From positions 36,294-100,293 of the forward strand of contig WJIZ01000043.1 in the NCBI GenBank assembly GCA_014729995.1: a stretch of DNA of 64,000 nucleotides. The letters run 5' to 3'. This document shows, one piece after another, positions 15,160-24,363 of this stretch (positions within the stretch are counted from its first letter, which is position 1; every line of letters starts with the position of its first letter). This stretch comes from Candidatus Woesearchaeota archaeon (lineage in GTDB: Archaea; Nanobdellota; Nanobdellia; Woesearchaeales; WJIZ01). The notes beneath the pieces were generated by a model, which did no database searches, had not been told where the DNA came from, and worked only from the letters and a program-made list of their open reading frames with translations. The translations under genes and the position numbers were made by a program.

Positions 15160-17628
15160 ATGGCGGAAGAAAGAGAAAATAAAGAGAAGGTAGAACAGGA
15201 AAGCGTAATTGTCAGAGAAATAGAGACAGAGATGAAAGAGTCTTACCTTAATTATTCAATGTCTGTAATAATAGGGAGGGCGCTTCCTGATGTAAGAGAC
15301 GGATTAAAGCCGGTGCACAGGAGAATTCTCTTTGCCATGCACCAGATGGGCATGTTTCATAATAAGCCTTTCAAGAAATGCGCAAGAATAGTCGGAGAGG
15401 TTTTAGGCAAGTATCATCCGCACGGAGACACTGCAGTTTATGACAGCCTGGTAAGGCTGGCCCAGCCTTTCTCCATGAGATATCCGTTGATACAGGGCCA
15501 GGGAAATTTCGGCTCTCTAGACGGTGATTCTGCAGCAGCTATGCGTTATACTGAAGCCAGGCTGAACAGGCTTTCTGAGGAAATGCTCCAGGATATAGAT
15601 AAAGATACTGTTGATTTCACGGACAATTTTGACGGCAGCCTAAAAGAGCCTGCTGTACTGCCTGCTAAACTGCCGAACTTACTGATCAACGGCTCTTCAG
15701 GCATTGCTGTAGGCATGGCTACGAATATACCGCCGCATAACCTGGGAGAGGTCATAGACGCTGCTGTCGGGATGATAGACAACCCAGATATTGCTGTACA
15801 ACAGATTATGCATTATCTGAAGGGGCCTGATTTTCCTACAGGGGGCATAATATGCGGGAAAAACGGGATAATAAATGCTTATTCTACGGGAAAAGGAAAG
15901 ATTATAGTAAAATCAAGGCACGAGATTGAGGAGAAAAACGGGAAAAAGAGCATCATTATCAGGGAAATACCATATATGGTAAACAAGGCTGAGCTGATAT
16001 TGCAGATTGCTGAGCTGGTGAAAGAAAAGAAAATTAGCGGCATAGCAGACTTAAGAGATGAATCTGATAGAGAAGGAATGAGGATAGTAATCCAGCTCAA
16101 GAAAGAGTCTAATCCTGAGCTTATAATAAACCAGCTGCACAAGCATACTAGAATGCAGACGACTTTTGGCATACTAATGCTTGCATTGGCAGATGATAAG
16201 CCCAAAGTAATGAGCATCAAAGAATTCCTTGAAAATTTCATACTGCATAGAAAGAATGTTGTAGTTAAGAGGACCAAGTTTGAGCTTAAGAAAGCACAGG
16301 ACAGGGCGCATATCTTGGAAGGAATAATTAAAGCTCTTAATAATGTTGACTTAGCTATAAAGCTTATAAGAAATGCTAATACAGTGGATGATGCCAGAAA
16401 ACAACTTATTGGCAATTTCAGCATAAGCGTAAAGCAGGCAGATGCTATCCTTGAGCTGAAACTGCAAAAACTGGCCAGCCTTGAGCAAGAAAAAATAAGA
16501 GAGGAGCATAAAGGGCTTATGAGACTAATCCAGCAATTAAAAGATGTGCTGGCCAGCGACAGGAAGATATATGATATTATTAAGGATGAATTGACAGAAT
16601 TAAGGGCAAAATATAATGATGAGAGAAAAACCAGGATAAGCAATGAGGAAATTACTGAATTGAATATGGAAGACCTTGTTGAAGAAGAAGATAATGTAAT
16701 TACCATAACTTCCAAAGGCTATATAAAAAGGCAGGAAATATCTTCGTACAGGCAGCAAAGAAGGGGGGGGAGGGGCATAATAGCTGCAAATATGAGGGAA
16801 GAAGATTTTATTAAAGACATATTCATCGCAAATACTCATTCTTATATTCTGTTTTTTACTGACAAGGGCCAGGTCTACTGGCTTAAAGTTTATTACATAC
16901 CTGAAGGAAGCAGGCAAAGCCAGGGAAAGGCTATTGTTAATTTGCTGAATCTTGCGAGAGATGAAAGAATAACTGCTTATATAGCTATAAATAAGTTTAC
17001 CAAGGGAGATTACCTGCTTATGGCTACAGAAAAAGGAATTATAAAAAAGACAAGCTTGGAAAGCTATTCCAGACCAAGGAAAGGCGGCATAATAGCTATA
17101 AACCTGCAGAACAGAGACAGGCTGGTTGATGTGCTGCTCACAGACGGAAACCAGAAGATACTTCTGGCGACGAAAAGAGGCATGGCAGTAAAATTCCATG
17201 AAAAGGATGTGAGGGCTGTAGGAAGAAACTCTACAGGAGTCAGGGGAGCAAAACTCAGAAATGAAGATGCTGTTATCGGCATGGTTAATGCAGAAGAAAA
17301 AAAGAAACTTCTTACCCTGACCGAAAGGGGCTATGGAAAAAGAACAAGAATAGCTGATTACAGGCTTATAAACAGGGGAGGAAAAGGTGTTATAAACATA
17401 ATAAAAAATAAGCGCAACGGAAATGTTGTCACTGTGCTGCTCATTGATGATGATGAAGAATTCATGGCTATAACAAGAAAAGGGATTGCCATGAGAACCA
17501 AGGGAGGAGAGATCTCGGTCATAGGAAGAAATACACAGGGAGTGAGAGTGATGAGGCTTGGCGAAGGAGATACATTAGTCGGAGCCACTAAAATAAAGAG
17601 TGAGGAAGAAGAGCCCGAAGAAGTATAG
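15160..17628 (+). CDS. gyrA: DNA gyrase subunit A
   Basis: An 822-residue type IIA topoisomerase subunit. The breakage-reunion domain has [56 protein letters not shown] and the catalytic tyrosine in [12 protein letters not shown]. The C-terminal beta-pinwheel contains the GyrA box ([11 protein letters not shown]), which marks gyrase rather than topoisomerase IV. The gene follows a TATA box (GCTTATAAAGG near 15101) and a short leader with a GAGAA/TTCTC hairpin. gyrB is not in the window. Archaeal gyrase is generally regarded as acquired from bacteria; here it coexists with topoisomerase VI 13 kb away. Confidence 0.97.
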   Translation: MAEERENKEKVEQESVIVREIETEMKESYLNYSMSVIIGRALPDVRDGLKPVHRRILFAMHQMGMFHNKPFKKCARIVGEVLGKYHPHGDTAVYDSLVRLAQPFSMRYPLIQGQGNFGSLDGDSAAAMRYTEARLNRLSEEMLQDIDKDTVDFTDNFDGSLKEPAVLPAKLPNLLINGSSGIAVGMATNIPPHNLGEVIDAAVGMIDNPDIAVQQIMHYLKGPDFPTGGIICGKNGIINAYSTGKGKIIVKSRHEIEEKNGKKSIIIREIPYMVNKAELILQIAELVKEKKISGIADLRDESDREGMRIVIQLKKESNPELIINQLHKHTRMQTTFGILMLALADDKPKVMSIKEFLENFILHRKNVVVKRTKFELKKAQDRAHILEGIIKALNNVDLAIKLIRNANTVDDARKQLIGNFSISVKQADAILELKLQKLASLEQEKIREEHKGLMRLIQQLKDVLASDRKIYDIIKDELTELRAKYNDERKTRISNEEITELNMEDLVEEEDNVITITSKGYIKRQEISSYRQQRRGGRGIIAANMREEDFIKDIFIANTHSYILFFTDKGQVYWLKVYYIPEGSRQSQGKAIVNLLNLARDERITAYIAINKFTKGDYLLMATEKGIIKKTSLESYSRPRKGGIIAINLQNRDRLVDVLLTDGNQKILLATKRGMAVKFHEKDVRAVGRNSTGVRGAKLRNEDAVIGMVNAEEKKKLLTLTERGYGKRTRIADYRLINRGGKGVINIIKNKRNGNVVTVLLIDDDEEFMAITRKGIAMRTKGGEISVIGRNTQGVRVMRLGEGDTLVGATKIKSEEEEPEEV

Positions 17629-17659
17629 ATTTTTATACCATTGCAGATTCTGATTCTTT

Positions 17660-18769
17660 ATGAAGGGCATGGTTTTATGCGACAGAGGAATAGAAGATAT
17701 TGTAAAGAGCGATATAAAGGAAATTATAGGCAGGGAGTCGAAACTATTCAGCGGTTTTTTGGTATTTAATTTCGAGGATAATGAAGAATTATGCAGGTTA
17801 GCATACCTTTGCCAGTCAATAAGGAAAGTCTTGGTCTTATTGGATGACTTTAAATTTCAAACCCAGGAATATATAATCACCAGAGCGGGCAAATTAAGGC
17901 TAGGGGAGTGGCTGGATAAAGAGAAAAGCTTCAAAGTGGAGGCTCTGGCTCATTCGGATATAAATAGTGGGGACTTAAAAGGTAGAATAGGCAAATCCAT
18001 AATTGATAATATAAAGGGGCATAAGCAAAGAGTGAACCTTGATAACCCGGATGTAGTAGTTTTTGCTTTTATAAACAAGAACAGGGCTTTTCTTGGGATT
18101 GATTTTTCTGGGAAGGATATTGGGAAGAGGGAATACAGGATATTTTCAGCTCCGAAAAACATAAAATCCACAATAGCTTATGCAATGACCAGACTGAGCG
18201 GATTTAAAAGGGGGGATACCTTGGTTGACCCTTTCTGCTTATCGGGAAGCGTGGTTATAGAAGCTGCACTATATGAGAATTCTTTTTCTCCCCATTATTT
18301 TGACAAAAACAGTTTTTTATTCAATAAATTGCTGAGATTTGATTTTGAAAAAGCAGACAAAGAAACCACTAAAAGCAAGGGCAGCATATTTGGGCTTGAT
18401 GAGCAGTTCAGGAATATTGATTCTTCGAGAAAAAATGCCAAGATTGCAGGAATAAACAAAGCAATTAATTTTTCCAGGCTGAACGTGGAATGGCTTGATA
18501 CAAAATTCGAAAAAGGAAGCGTTGACAGGGTGGTAACCTGCATGCCTAACATAACGAGATATTCAAATGAAAAAGAAATACTGAAAATTTACAGAGAGTT
18601 CTTTTACCAGGCAGCTTTTGTCTTATCCAAAAAAGGAAGCATAGTTATATGCACAACCAACACCAAGAAGATAGCTGAGGAGGCGAAGAAGAATAAATTT
18701 AAGTTAGATGCAAAGAAAGAAGTGTGGCAGGGAAAGCAGAAACTGGCTTTAGTTAAATTTGTGAAATGA
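17660..18769 (+). CDS. THUMP-domain RNA methyltransferase homologue, motifs degenerate
   Basis: A 369-residue protein with the layout of tRNA guanine-N2 methyltransferases (TrmG10/Trm14): N-terminal ferredoxin-like and THUMP region (about 1-150, with SFKVEALAHSDINSGDLKGR) and a C-terminal Rossmann methyltransferase. Motif I reads DPFCLSGSVVIEA instead of the usual D-P-F-C-G-S-G-T-x-x-I-E-A. The catalytic (N/D)PPY motif is replaced by VVTCMPNITRY. Both changes cast doubt on activity with guanine-N2. It may be a diverged enzyme or a binding-only relative. It starts 31 bases after gyrA. Confidence 0.8.
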   Translation: MKGMVLCDRGIEDIVKSDIKEIIGRESKLFSGFLVFNFEDNEELCRLAYLCQSIRKVLVLLDDFKFQTQEYIITRAGKLRLGEWLDKEKSFKVEALAHSDINSGDLKGRIGKSIIDNIKGHKQRVNLDNPDVVVFAFINKNRAFLGIDFSGKDIGKREYRIFSAPKNIKSTIAYAMTRLSGFKRGDTLVDPFCLSGSVVIEAALYENSFSPHYFDKNSFLFNKLLRFDFEKADKETTKSKGSIFGLDEQFRNIDSSRKNAKIAGINKAINFSRLNVEWLDTKFEKGSVDRVVTCMPNITRYSNEKEILKIYREFFYQAAFVLSKKGSIVICTTNTKKIAEEAKKNKFKLDAKKEVWQGKQKLALVKFVK

Positions 18770-18782
18770 TATATCAAAAATT

Positions 18783-19158
18783 CTAAGAGCCTAAATAAGT
18801 AACTTGCTTCTCTTTTTTAAAATGAGGATCGCCAGTAACTAATTTTAGATTATGCGCTTTAGCACATGCAAGAATTAATGAATCTCCCAATCCGATTTTC
18901 TTTTTGCTGTTTATTCTGGCAGCATTAAGCGCTGTTTCAGGCTCTATAGGTATTAGGAAGCAACGCGTCAATATCAAATGTGCAATTTGTCTGCAGCTCT
19001 TTGCTCTTTCTCTAACAAGTATTTTTTATAGACTTCAGCCAGATTAATGACGCTCACAAAAAGTGTTTTATCACTGTCAATATATCAGCTATTCTTTTTC
19101 CTTTCTTAGTGCCATTAGCGTACTCGATCCAGCACCACGAGTCAAGCAAAACGGTCAA
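18783..19158 (-). pseudogene. vapC: VapC-type PIN toxin, two frameshifts
   Basis: Reading the reverse strand from a TTG at 19158 gives LTVLLDSWCWIEYANGTKKG then a stop; a frame shift near 19070-19080 continues as FVSVINLAEVYKKYLLEKEQ; a second shift near 18985-18995 continues as ALNAARINSKKKIGLGDSLI and LVTGDPHFKKEKQVTYLG. Together this is a full PIN domain with all four acidic active-site residues (LLD, LAE, GLGD, TGD). VapC toxins are ribonucleases. Two single-base shifts break the gene; recent decay or sequencing error are both possible. It lies directly downstream of the broken antitoxin gene. Confidence 0.82.
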
Positions 19159-19389
19159 TTTCTTCTTTTTGGAACGGCCGCACTTTTGGAAATCTTCCGA
19201 AAAGCGATTTCTTTGGCTTCTTTTTTCCCCTATCAGCTTCCTGATATAATTTCCGCAGCTGTAGCTTTGAAGGATGATACATATTATATGTTAAATAAAA
19301 TGAAAGAGGAATTGAAATCAGAATCCTTTGATGATGCAATCACCATATTCTATAAGATATATCATATATTTATATATTTTCGTATATAA
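19142..19389 (-). pseudogene. vapB: VapB-type antitoxin with inverted N-terminal segment
   Basis: The C-terminal half reads on the reverse strand (19142 to about 19245: QEADRGKKKPKKSLFGRFPK then EEIDRFA and stop). The N-terminal half reads on the forward strand from about 19264 (LKDDTYYMLNKMKEELKSES then FDDAITIFYKIY), a pattern typical of ribbon-helix antitoxins. Inverted repeats TGATATA (19242-19248) and TATATCA (19358-19364) flank the segment. Turning 19249-19357 around fuses the halves in frame as ...ITIFYKIYQEADRGKKK.... The restored gene would end overlapping vapC. Confidence 0.7.
19242..19364. repeat. 7-bp inverted repeats bounding an inverted 109-bp segment
   Basis: TGATATA at 19242-19248 and its reverse complement TATATCA at 19358-19364 enclose the forward-reading part of the antitoxin gene. 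Reversal at these arms restores one reading frame. The arms are short and AT-rich, so a single micro-inversion by template switching is as likely as a working switch. Confidence 0.6.
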
Positions 19390-19400
19390 AATCTTCAACC

Positions 19401-20042
19401 TTATTGTGGATTAGAAAGAGCCTTTATGATTTCATATGCTTTAATCACATTACTTTCTTTCAGGTAAACCAATAATTCAGGGGCTCCTGTCAGAAGCTCG
19501 TTTAAAGATATATCATTGACTGTCAATTCTGAGGCTATTGTAGATAATATTCCCTTTGCGTCTGTAGCTTTTTCTGAGAAGATAATGCTCAATTCTGAAA
19601 TATTGTCGAATCTTTTCTTTATTTTGAAATTGCCGAATATGTCCCTGACTGCCTTTTCGTTTTCCTTATCGATAAATATTTTTATTGCTGCAGTTCCTAT
19701 AACAATCTTTAAGGTGTCGCCCTTATCATAATTTGTTTGTGCTATTACCTGCTGCAATCTTTTCATCAGCTCCTTTTCTTTTTCAAACTCCAGAATCAGT
19801 ATTCTGTCTCTGATATTTACCTTGATGTCTTTAAAAAAATCAATGCCTTGTTTTTTGAATTTCCTGAACTGGTATCTTCGAAGCATAGCTATCGTGGCCT
19901 CCATCTGGTTTGGCCTGGCTATGCCCTCTTTTATAAGATATCTTGCTAATGATCTTCTGTTGATAAGGCCTTCTTGATAGCATTTCCCTATTTCAGGAGA
20001 TTTGCTTATGAATTGCCTGAATCTTTGTTCTATTTGTGACAT
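19401..20042 (-). CDS. ACT-domain regulatory protein
   Basis: A 213-residue protein. The N-terminal ~65 residues (EGLINRRSLARYLIKEGIAR, EATIAMLRRYQF) look like a helix-turn-helix or small helical domain. The rest carries one or two ACT-like beta-alpha-beta units, with the last one matching aspartokinase-type ACT (NISELSIIFSEKATDAKGIL, ELTVNDISLNELLTGAPELL, VYLKESNVIKAYEIIKAL). Such archaeal HTH-ACT proteins are presumed amino-acid-responsive regulators. No catalytic domain is attached. It is divergent from the hypothetical gene at 20107. Confidence 0.72.
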   Translation of the reverse strand: MSQIEQRFRQFISKSPEIGKCYQEGLINRRSLARYLIKEGIARPNQMEATIAMLRRYQFRKFKKQGIDFFKDIKVNIRDRILILEFEKEKELMKRLQQVIAQTNYDKGDTLKIVIGTAAIKIFIDKENEKAVRDIFGNFKIKKRFDNISELSIIFSEKATDAKGILSTIASELTVNDISLNELLTGAPELLVYLKESNVIKAYEIIKALSNPQ

Positions 20043-20106
20043 AATTTCAATTAATATGTCATTATTTAATAATTTTTTGAATTTGTGACATTAAGTTTAA
20101 AAGAGT

Positions 20107-20631
20107 ATGCTTAAGATTAACCCTATGCAACCAGGAATCAGTTTATCAGATAAAATAATTACAGAAAAATTTGAAAATGCGCATGGATTAGGTTCTGAGA
20201 TATTGGGAGGGATGAGCCTTGAGCCTTATTTATTTAATAAAGGGTATGAAAGAACTGTAATCATCACACCAACCAAAGAACCGAGTGCATTTGCAAGACG
20301 GCAGAGGGAAAACGCTAAGTATGGTTTTGCAAAAAAACAGGAAGGAAAATTCTTGTCATACGTATCCGTCGATGAAAAGTTTTTTACTGATGGCTACCGC
20401 CATGCGATTTTTACGGTTGGCCCGGCGGAAATGGACATTAAAGATACCCATGCTAAAACTTTGGAAGAACTGAGCGGCAGAGTATGTAATATAAGAGCGG
20501 GAACATCTAAAATCGTTGAACCGCAAGATATAACCCGGAATATACTTTCCCATATATTAAGTAAACCCGATGTTATAGCCTACATAAACAGAGTTTCTAT
20601 AGCAAATAAATCTCCTGCCTGGAAACTATAA
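20107..20631 (+). CDS. hypothetical protein
   Basis: A 174-residue soluble protein without a recognised family. It has a mixed alpha/beta pattern (YERTVIITPTKEPSAFARRQ, GYRHAIFTVGPAEMD, LSGRVCNIRAGTSKIVEPQD). No signal peptide or membrane span. The codon use resembles neighbouring genes, and the frame is free of overlap, so it is likely real. A TTTAAAAG TATA-like box lies just upstream of the ATG. Confidence 0.6.
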   Translation: MLKINPMQPGISLSDKIITEKFENAHGLGSEILGGMSLEPYLFNKGYERTVIITPTKEPSAFARRQRENAKYGFAKKQEGKFLSYVSVDEKFFTDGYRHAIFTVGPAEMDIKDTHAKTLEELSGRVCNIRAGTSKIVEPQDITRNILSHILSKPDVIAYINRVSIANKSPAWKL

Positions 20632-20716
20632 TTTTCAAAAAACTTTAATAAAGCTAAAATCTTTCTTTATAGAACTCATGAGCCTATATGGGCCATGGAA
20701 ATACCCTAACTAAAGA

Positions 20717-21187
20717 ATGAAAATAAGAAAGGCAACATCCAAGGATACGGAAAAGATCCTCAAGCTTTGGCAGGAACTTATGGATTATCACAGTAATCTA
20801 GATAAGACCTATTTTCATATGGCAAAAAATGCAAGAGAAGTGATGAAAAAACACCTTAGGCTTAATCTCGGGAAGAGGGGGTCGTTAATCATGGCTGCTG
20901 AAGACAAAGGAATTATTGTTGCGTTTTGCTTTGCGAGGATGGAAAAGCTGCCTCCTGTATATGAAAACAGGAATTATTGCTTTATTGATACAGCCTACAC
21001 AAAAAAAGAATACAGGAATAAGAGTATAATGAAGGAGATGATCCAGAGAATAGAAAAATACTATGGTGGGAAAGGTATTAAAAATATAGTTTTGGATGCT
21101 TTCCACTTAAATGAGAAAGGCGTAGCCAGCTGGAAAAAGATTGGCTTTGACAACCTAACAGATGTACTGATTAAGAAAATCTTATAA
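20717..21187 (+). CDS. GNAT-family N-acetyltransferase
   Basis: A 156-residue protein beginning MKIRKATSKDTEKILKLWQE, the usual first strand and helix of GNAT enzymes. The acetyl-CoA site is read in CFIDTAYTKKEYRNKSIMKE (the Q/R-x-x-G-x-G/A loop is degenerate here: KEYRNKSI). The C-terminal helix and strand (GIKNIVLDAFHLNEKGVASW, KKIGF) complete the fold. Substrate unknown. It sits just before trpS on the same strand, 25 bases apart. Confidence 0.85.
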   Translation: MKIRKATSKDTEKILKLWQELMDYHSNLDKTYFHMAKNAREVMKKHLRLNLGKRGSLIMAAEDKGIIVAFCFARMEKLPPVYENRNYCFIDTAYTKKEYRNKSIMKEMIQRIEKYYGGKGIKNIVLDAFHLNEKGVASWKKIGFDNLTDVLIKKIL

Positions 21188-21212
21188 AACAATAAATAAT
21201 AACCATAATAAA

Positions 21213-22334
21213 ATGCCAAAATTCAAAGTAACGCCTTGGGAAGTTGAAGGTGAGGTGGATTATAATAAGCTGATACAACAGTTCGGAACTCAGCCACTGA
21301 GCGACAGCCTTATAAACAGCATAGAGAAGAAAGCGGGCTGCTCCCACCATATGCTGAGGAGAAAAATCTTCTTTTCGCACCGAGAGCTCGATATTCTGCT
21401 AAAGGAATACGAACAAGGAAAGAGATTTGCCCTTTATACTGGAAGAGGGCCTTCGGGCCATACGCATATAGGCCACCTTATACCATGGCTTTTTACAAAA
21501 TACCTGCAGGATACGTTTGATGTTCCTTTATATTTCCAAATAACAGACGATGAGAAATTCCTGTGCAAGCAGAATCTGTCCCTGAAACAGGCAAATGAAT
21601 TTGCATATGAGAATGCCCTGGATTTAATTGCCCTGAGGTTTGACCCTAAAAAGACACATATAATAATAGACACCGAATATGCAAAAACCCTCTACAATAC
21701 GGCGTTGCAGATAGCCAAGAAAGTTACAGCATCCACAGCAAAATCTGTATTTGGATTCACAAATGAAACAAATATTGGCATGTATTTCTGGCCTGCCTTG
21801 CAGGCGGCACCATGCTTCATCCCGTCTCTACTGGAAGGCAAGAAGATACGTACATTGATTCCTGCTGCTATAGACCAGGACCCCTACTGGAGGATTGTAA
21901 GGGATGTCGCTCCCAAGCTCGGCTATCCCAAAACTGCAGCAATCCACTGCGTTTTTCTGCCTGCATTAACCGGGCCGGCTGGGAAGATGTCCACATCCGT
22001 CGGACAGCATTCGACTATATTCACGACAGACGACGAGAAAACAGTCAGGAAAAAAGTCATGAAATATGCATTTTCAGGCGGAAAGGACACGCTCGAAGAG
22101 CACAGAAAATACGGTGGCAAGCCAGGTGTTGACGTTTCGTACCAGTGGCTGACATTTCTCGAAGAAGACGACAAGAAACTAAAGAAAATTCATGATGATT
22201 ATAAGTCAGGAAAATTGCTTTCCGGAGAATTAAAGCAAATCCTTGCTGATAAGCTTAATTTTTTTCTTAAAAAACACCGCCAAAACAAGGAAAAAGCAAG
22301 AAAAAATATCGATAAATTTATATTGAAGGATTAA
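21213..22334 (+). CDS. trpS: tryptophanyl-tRNA synthetase
   Basis: A 373-residue class I synthetase of the archaeal/eukaryotic type. The HIGH-like motif is GPSGHTHIGHLIPW (about residues 74-87) and the KMSKS-like motif is AGKMSTSVGQHS (about residues 254-265). QITDDEKFL and TNIGMYFWPALQAAPCFIPS line the tryptophan pocket, and DQDPYWRIVRDVAPKLG follows. The N-terminal stretch KVTPWEVEGEVDYNKLIQQFG is typical of archaeal TrpS. Short intergenic distances suggest co-transcription with the acetyltransferase and the small membrane protein. Confidence 0.97.
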   Translation: MPKFKVTPWEVEGEVDYNKLIQQFGTQPLSDSLINSIEKKAGCSHHMLRRKIFFSHRELDILLKEYEQGKRFALYTGRGPSGHTHIGHLIPWLFTKYLQDTFDVPLYFQITDDEKFLCKQNLSLKQANEFAYENALDLIALRFDPKKTHIIIDTEYAKTLYNTALQIAKKVTASTAKSVFGFTNETNIGMYFWPALQAAPCFIPSLLEGKKIRTLIPAAIDQDPYWRIVRDVAPKLGYPKTAAIHCVFLPALTGPAGKMSTSVGQHSTIFTTDDEKTVRKKVMKYAFSGGKDTLEEHRKYGGKPGVDVSYQWLTFLEEDDKKLKKIHDDYKSGKLLSGELKQILADKLNFFLKKHRQNKEKARKNIDKFILKD

Positions 22335-22356
22335 AATATCTGAAAAAGGTGATAGA

Positions 22357-22581
22357 ATGGTATTTTATAAGGTAGTTCCGCTTTCGGCGGGCTTTATGCT
22401 TACAAGCATTTTAGGGGCGATAATATCCGCTATATATGTATACCCAAGATCAGCTTCCTTTGGATTTACTTTCTTTCTTTTCTTTATACTGATGCTTATA
22501 GCAGCAATCATCTCCATGACACTCGCACCCGTTGATGCAGAATTTGATATAAAGAAAGAGAGGGGAAGGGAAAAGTTATAG
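22357..22581 (+). CDS. small two-span membrane protein
   Basis: A 74-residue protein with two hydrophobic segments (about residues 8-29 and 36-57) and a charged C-terminal tail (DAEFDIKKERGREKL). A GGTGAT ribosome site lies before the ATG. No family recognised. Its stop overlaps the convergent gene's stop by 6 bases. It follows trpS by 22 bases. Confidence 0.65.
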   Translation: MVFYKVVPLSAGFMLTSILGAIISAIYVYPRSASFGFTFFLFFILMLIAAIISMTLAPVDAEFDIKKERGREKL

Positions 22582-22878
22582 GCTAAATTTCTTATCGAAT
22601 TTCTTTTTTGCCCTGTTTTCTTTCCAATATACTGAATGGCTTGCCCTTTTCTCAAACAAAGCAAGGGAAATATTTATCATGTCTGTCTGGAATTCTTTAA
22701 GGCCTTTCCTTTTCATAATGCCCTTGGCATCCTCAATGCTTTCCTGCAGCAACCTTATGTTCTCTTTTCGGGATTTTAAATCTTCCTCTTTTTCCTCTTC
22801 GTCTGTAAGGTAGATTTCCTCCCAAACAGGGTAATTGCTTCCCTTAACTGTTCTTGGAAAGGTCTTGGAAAATGCCAT
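22576..22878 (-). CDS. hypothetical protein downstream of herA
   Basis: A 100-residue, charged helical protein starting MAFSKTFPRTVKGSNYPVWE; IYLTDEEEKEEDLKSRKENI is followed by a coiled coil and a basic C-terminus. I start it at 22878 rather than 22929, because a TATA-like ATATTTATACC lies about 25 bases before that ATG and the longer frame would run into herA. The presence of a KTFPRT...YPVWEE head is distinctive but not assigned. Possible partner of the HerA-like ATPase by position only. Confidence 0.65.
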   Translation of the reverse strand: MAFSKTFPRTVKGSNYPVWEEIYLTDEEEKEEDLKSRKENIRLLQESIEDAKGIMKRKGLKEFQTDMINISLALFEKRASHSVYWKENRAKKKFDKKFSL

Positions 22879-22918
22879 ATGAATGGAAAAGAGAGTAGGT
22901 ATAAATATTTTCCGATAC

Positions 22919-24238
22919 CTAGAAATCAAATACTTTTTTCACTTCATCCAGGGCAATAGGGCTTTCTCCGCCATGCCAGGTTATCCTTGGCCTTACGCGC
23001 ATAGGGTACATCTTTTCATTATTATCATCAAATATTATAGCTGCTCCCCTGACACGGGGCAGGTAGTTGAGCTGCTTATCGAGGCCTTCCCTCATATAGG
23101 ACTGCATCAGCATTCCCAATGCCTTTATATCATAATTAGCGGTCAGCCTATGAGATATAACGATATCAGACTGTGTCATGACATCTGTATGGATTTTTCC
23201 CGGCTGCTGGCTTGCCAGTATTAAGGATATGCCCGGCTGCCTGCCTTCCCTCAAAATAGTAACAAGGGGCTTGGTGGCTACTGTTTTGCCATCGTTAGGC
23301 AGGAATTCATGGGCCTCATCCACAATCAGCCAAACTAATGGATCTTTTTTCCTTTCCCCCAAATTCCTATCTAATAAAGAAGTGTCTCTTTTTATCGCTT
23401 CGTGCTCTTCTTTCTTTCTTGCGGTCATCCTTTCAAGGAAGAGCTTATTGCTAACCAGGCCTATGACTAATGCCCTGATATTAGATGCGCCGGGGATAGT
23501 AGCATAACAGCTAACATCAAGTACAGTTATCTGGCCTCCCTTGACGAGCTCATGAATAGGCGTGCCTTTTTTATCAAACAGGCCCCATTTCTGGGCTGAT
23601 GTGAACCTGTTTATGACTGCTTCCTTGGTTTCATCCCTGATATTCTTCTCTCTCTTTATTTTTCCTATAATATCGGCTATATCATAATCAGGGATGTTTT
23701 CCTTTAATTCATTGATTGCCCTTTCTATGATAACGCCGATTTCAGAGTGTATATCAATCTCAAAACTCATGCACCAGTCGCTGGCTGCCAATTCGCTTGG
23801 CTTTATTGAAAATGGAAAATCAGTGGGTATGTTTTCATCTTTATACTTCTGATAATAACCTGTCGGGGTATATATGTGGACATTCAGACCCTTACCCTCT
23901 ATATCCCACTCTTTCAACAGCTTTTCATCTTTTTTATTCGGATATTTCATAGTCCAATATATTCCCATAGTGTCAAAAAGCACAACAGATATGTTATTCT
24001 TCACTTCTGAGGGCAAATCACTCATTCCTTCCGCGATAACGCCCATTGTGTAGCTTTTTCCTGAGCCGCGCTTGCCGCATATGAATACTACGTGGCTTCT
24101 TAATACATCCATAAGGATGCTGTTTGACAGAGAAGTGGTCTGGCCCATTTTTACATAATGCTTACCAATCAAAATAGTGCTTTCTGTGTTGAATTTCTTC
24201 CTGTCTTCGTCATTTCTTCCGACAACGATGTCATACAT
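22919..24238 (-). CDS. herA: HerA-like helicase/ATPase
   Basis: A 439-residue FtsK/HerA-family hexameric ATPase. N-terminal barrel (ESTILIGKHYVKMGQTTSLS) is followed by Walker A HVVFICGKRGSGKSYTMGVI, Walker B in PLVWLIVDEAHEFLPNDG, sensor-type LILASQQPGKIHTDVMTQSD and an arginine-containing end (TILREGRQPGISL). HerA pumps DNA with the nuclease NurA in end resection; no nurA is in the window. It could also belong to the DUF87 group with other roles. Divergent from the parvulin gene. Confidence 0.9.
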   Translation of the reverse strand: MYDIVVGRNDEDRKKFNTESTILIGKHYVKMGQTTSLSNSILMDVLRSHVVFICGKRGSGKSYTMGVIAEGMSDLPSEVKNNISVVLFDTMGIYWTMKYPNKKDEKLLKEWDIEGKGLNVHIYTPTGYYQKYKDENIPTDFPFSIKPSELAASDWCMSFEIDIHSEIGVIIERAINELKENIPDYDIADIIGKIKREKNIRDETKEAVINRFTSAQKWGLFDKKGTPIHELVKGGQITVLDVSCYATIPGASNIRALVIGLVSNKLFLERMTARKKEEHEAIKRDTSLLDRNLGERKKDPLVWLIVDEAHEFLPNDGKTVATKPLVTILREGRQPGISLILASQQPGKIHTDVMTQSDIVISHRLTANYDIKALGMLMQSYMREGLDKQLNYLPRVRGAAIIFDDNNEKMYPMRVRPRITWHGGESPIALDEVKKVFDF

Positions 24239-24363
24239 GACAATAATAACTTTTTTATAGTATAAATAGTTTTAGAAACTATTGAAGAGTAGTATATTAT
24301 AGAAAGATTTATTAATGAAATGTATTTTTATTTCTATTGGGGAACAATATTATGGGTGATAAA

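Noticed and set aside
15879..16715. 278-codon reverse frame inside gyrA
   Set aside because: It is a serine/leucine-rich shadow of gyrA's coding strand with no independent start signal.
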